In this document: positions 21,968-22,732 of the stretch, piece by piece | Position numbering within the stretch: the stretch's first letter is position 1 | Layout: every line of letters begins with the position of its first letter | From: Candidatus Methanoperedentaceae archaeon | GTDB taxonomy: Archaea; Halobacteriota; Methanosarcinia; Methanosarcinales; Methanoperedenaceae | Direction of reading: 5' to 3' | NCBI GenBank assembly: GCA_014859785.1 | Contig: JACUTP010000005.1 | Coordinates: 1-22,732, forward strand | DNA: 22,732 nucleotides | The notes under the pieces: model-generated | Databases searched by the model: none | What the model was told of the DNA's origin: nothing | The model's input: the letters and a program-made list of their open reading frames with translations, nothing else | Position numbers and translations under genes: made by a program

Positions 21968-22732
21968 GGATACCTGAAAAATTCAGGCAATTAAAAGCCA
22001 GGAAAGAGGGAGCTTTGATAGCGTATATCTGTGCCGGTGACCCGACACCAGAGGCTACTAAAGAATACGTTACCGCACTTGTAAGAGGCGGCGCTGATAT
22101 TATCGAACTCGGACTTCCGTTTTCCGACCCTGTGGCTGACGGCCCGACCATCCAGGCAGGTATCGAAAGGGCGCTTGATGGCGGGATGACACCTGATGTT
22201 TATTTTAAGACTGTGGCTTCCCTGCACCTACATATCCCTATTGTTGTGATGACTTATTACAACCTCATTTTCAAAAGAGGCATTGATAAATTCGCAAAAG
22301 ACTGCGTTGCCTCAGGAATATCAGGCATCATAGTACCAGACCTCCCGCCTGAAGAATCAGGCGAGCTTGCGGCAGTATGTAAGGATAATGGAATCGACCT
22401 GATATTCCTTGTGGCTCCAACGACAACCGAAGACAGGATGAAAAACATACTGGCAAAGGGAACCGGTTTTATCTATCTTGTGGCGCGGCTTGGTGTGACA
22501 GGTACTCGTTCGGATGTTGCCACCTCAACAAAAAAGTTGATTGAAAGGGTCAGGACTGATACGCCAAAAGCCGTCGGATTCGGGATCTCAAACGGCAGGC
22601 AGGCTTCTGAGATTATAGCATCTGGTGCTGATGGAGTTATTGTGGGCTCGGCTTTTGTGGATATTATTGCAAAAGGTCAGGATGTGGCAGGAAAACTTGA
22701 GGCGCTGGCAAGGGAGTTGAAAGAAGGGACAA
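21964..22732 (+). CDS. trpA: Tryptophan synthase alpha chain, cut by the window end
   Basis: TIM-barrel subunit that splits indole-3-glycerol phosphate into indole and glyceraldehyde 3-phosphate and channels indole to TrpB. The first 256 codons are present and nearly complete, since the family is about 260-270 residues. The catalytic pair is E48 and D59 in ELGLPFSDPVADG. GIIVPDLPPEES, LVAPTTTEDR and the phosphate-binding GFGIS and VIVGSAF segments follow in order. The ATG overlaps the trpB stop by 4 nt. Further trp genes may lie beyond the window. Confidence 0.95.
   Translation, partial: MRIPEKFRQLKARKEGALIAYICAGDPTPEATKEYVTALVRGGADIIELGLPFSDPVADGPTIQAGIERALDGGMTPDVYFKTVASLHLHIPIVVMTYYNLIFKRGIDKFAKDCVASGISGIIVPDLPPEESGELAAVCKDNGIDLIFLVAPTTTEDRMKNILAKGTGFIYLVARLGVTGTRSDVATSTKKLIERVRTDTPKAVGFGISNGRQASEIIASGADGVIVGSAFVDIIAKGQDVAGKLEALARELKEGT

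Overview
The window looks like a chromosomal segment of a euryarchaeon from the methanogen/ANME side, most likely Methanosarcinales-like, possibly close to the Methanoperedens lineage. The organism assignment is an inference. It rests on a probable methanofuran-biosynthesis ligase (mfnD), an archaeal class I CCA-adding enzyme next to a 2H RNA phosphodiesterase, an archaeal-type CTP synthase, Shine-Dalgarno sites of the GGAGG/GGTGAT kind, and TATA-like boxes about 25-35 bp upstream of many starts. I see no rRNA, tRNA, CRISPR array, insertion sequence or phage gene.

Layout. 1-435: no intact gene; a possible frameshifted small coding relic on the minus strand. 436-1752: a four-helix membrane protein, a gap that may encode a 24-residue hydrophobic peptide on the minus strand, and a RimI-type acetyltransferase. 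1794-6465: an orphan succinate dehydrogenase/fumarate reductase flavoprotein (minus) divergent from pyrG (plus), then a COG2403-type P-loop protein (minus), probably related to cyclic 2,3-diphosphoglycerate synthetase. 6584-8783: a membrane-anchored cupredoxin-like protein without copper ligands, convergent with a two-gene operon for a 2-hydroxyacyl-CoA-dehydratase-type iron-sulfur protein and its ATP-driven activator. 8909-10847: a tightly packed sulfur-relay operon (ThiF/MoeB-like E1, TusA, DsrE, DsrF, DsrH). 10932-12839: a flippase-like membrane protein convergent with mfnD.

12936-15503: a small membrane protein; then a cluster whose first two genes, a winged-helix regulator and a small membrane protein, have no ATG/GTG/TTG start but carry strong ribosome binding sites in front of CTG and ATT. 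A CxxCxxCC-type protein and an AN1-zinc-finger rhomboid protease follow. 15703-19308: thpR, cca and a large lipoprotein-thioredoxin-CcdA fusion. 19450-19821: a lone DsrE2-like protein (minus). 20017-end: trpC-trpB-trpA, with trpA cut by the window edge, preceded by three TGTACA-like hexamers spaced exactly 10 bp apart inside a 7-bp dyad.

Themes. The genes are housekeeping (pyrimidine, tryptophan, tRNA end repair, methanofuran) mixed with redox and sulfur functions: sulfur carriers, an ATP-gated low-potential electron module, and an extracytoplasmic thiol-disulfide relay. The points most worth a second look are the non-canonical start codons at 13298 and 13607, the periodic trp operator, the dehydratase/activator pair beside the sulfur-relay operon, and the thioredoxin-CcdA fusion.
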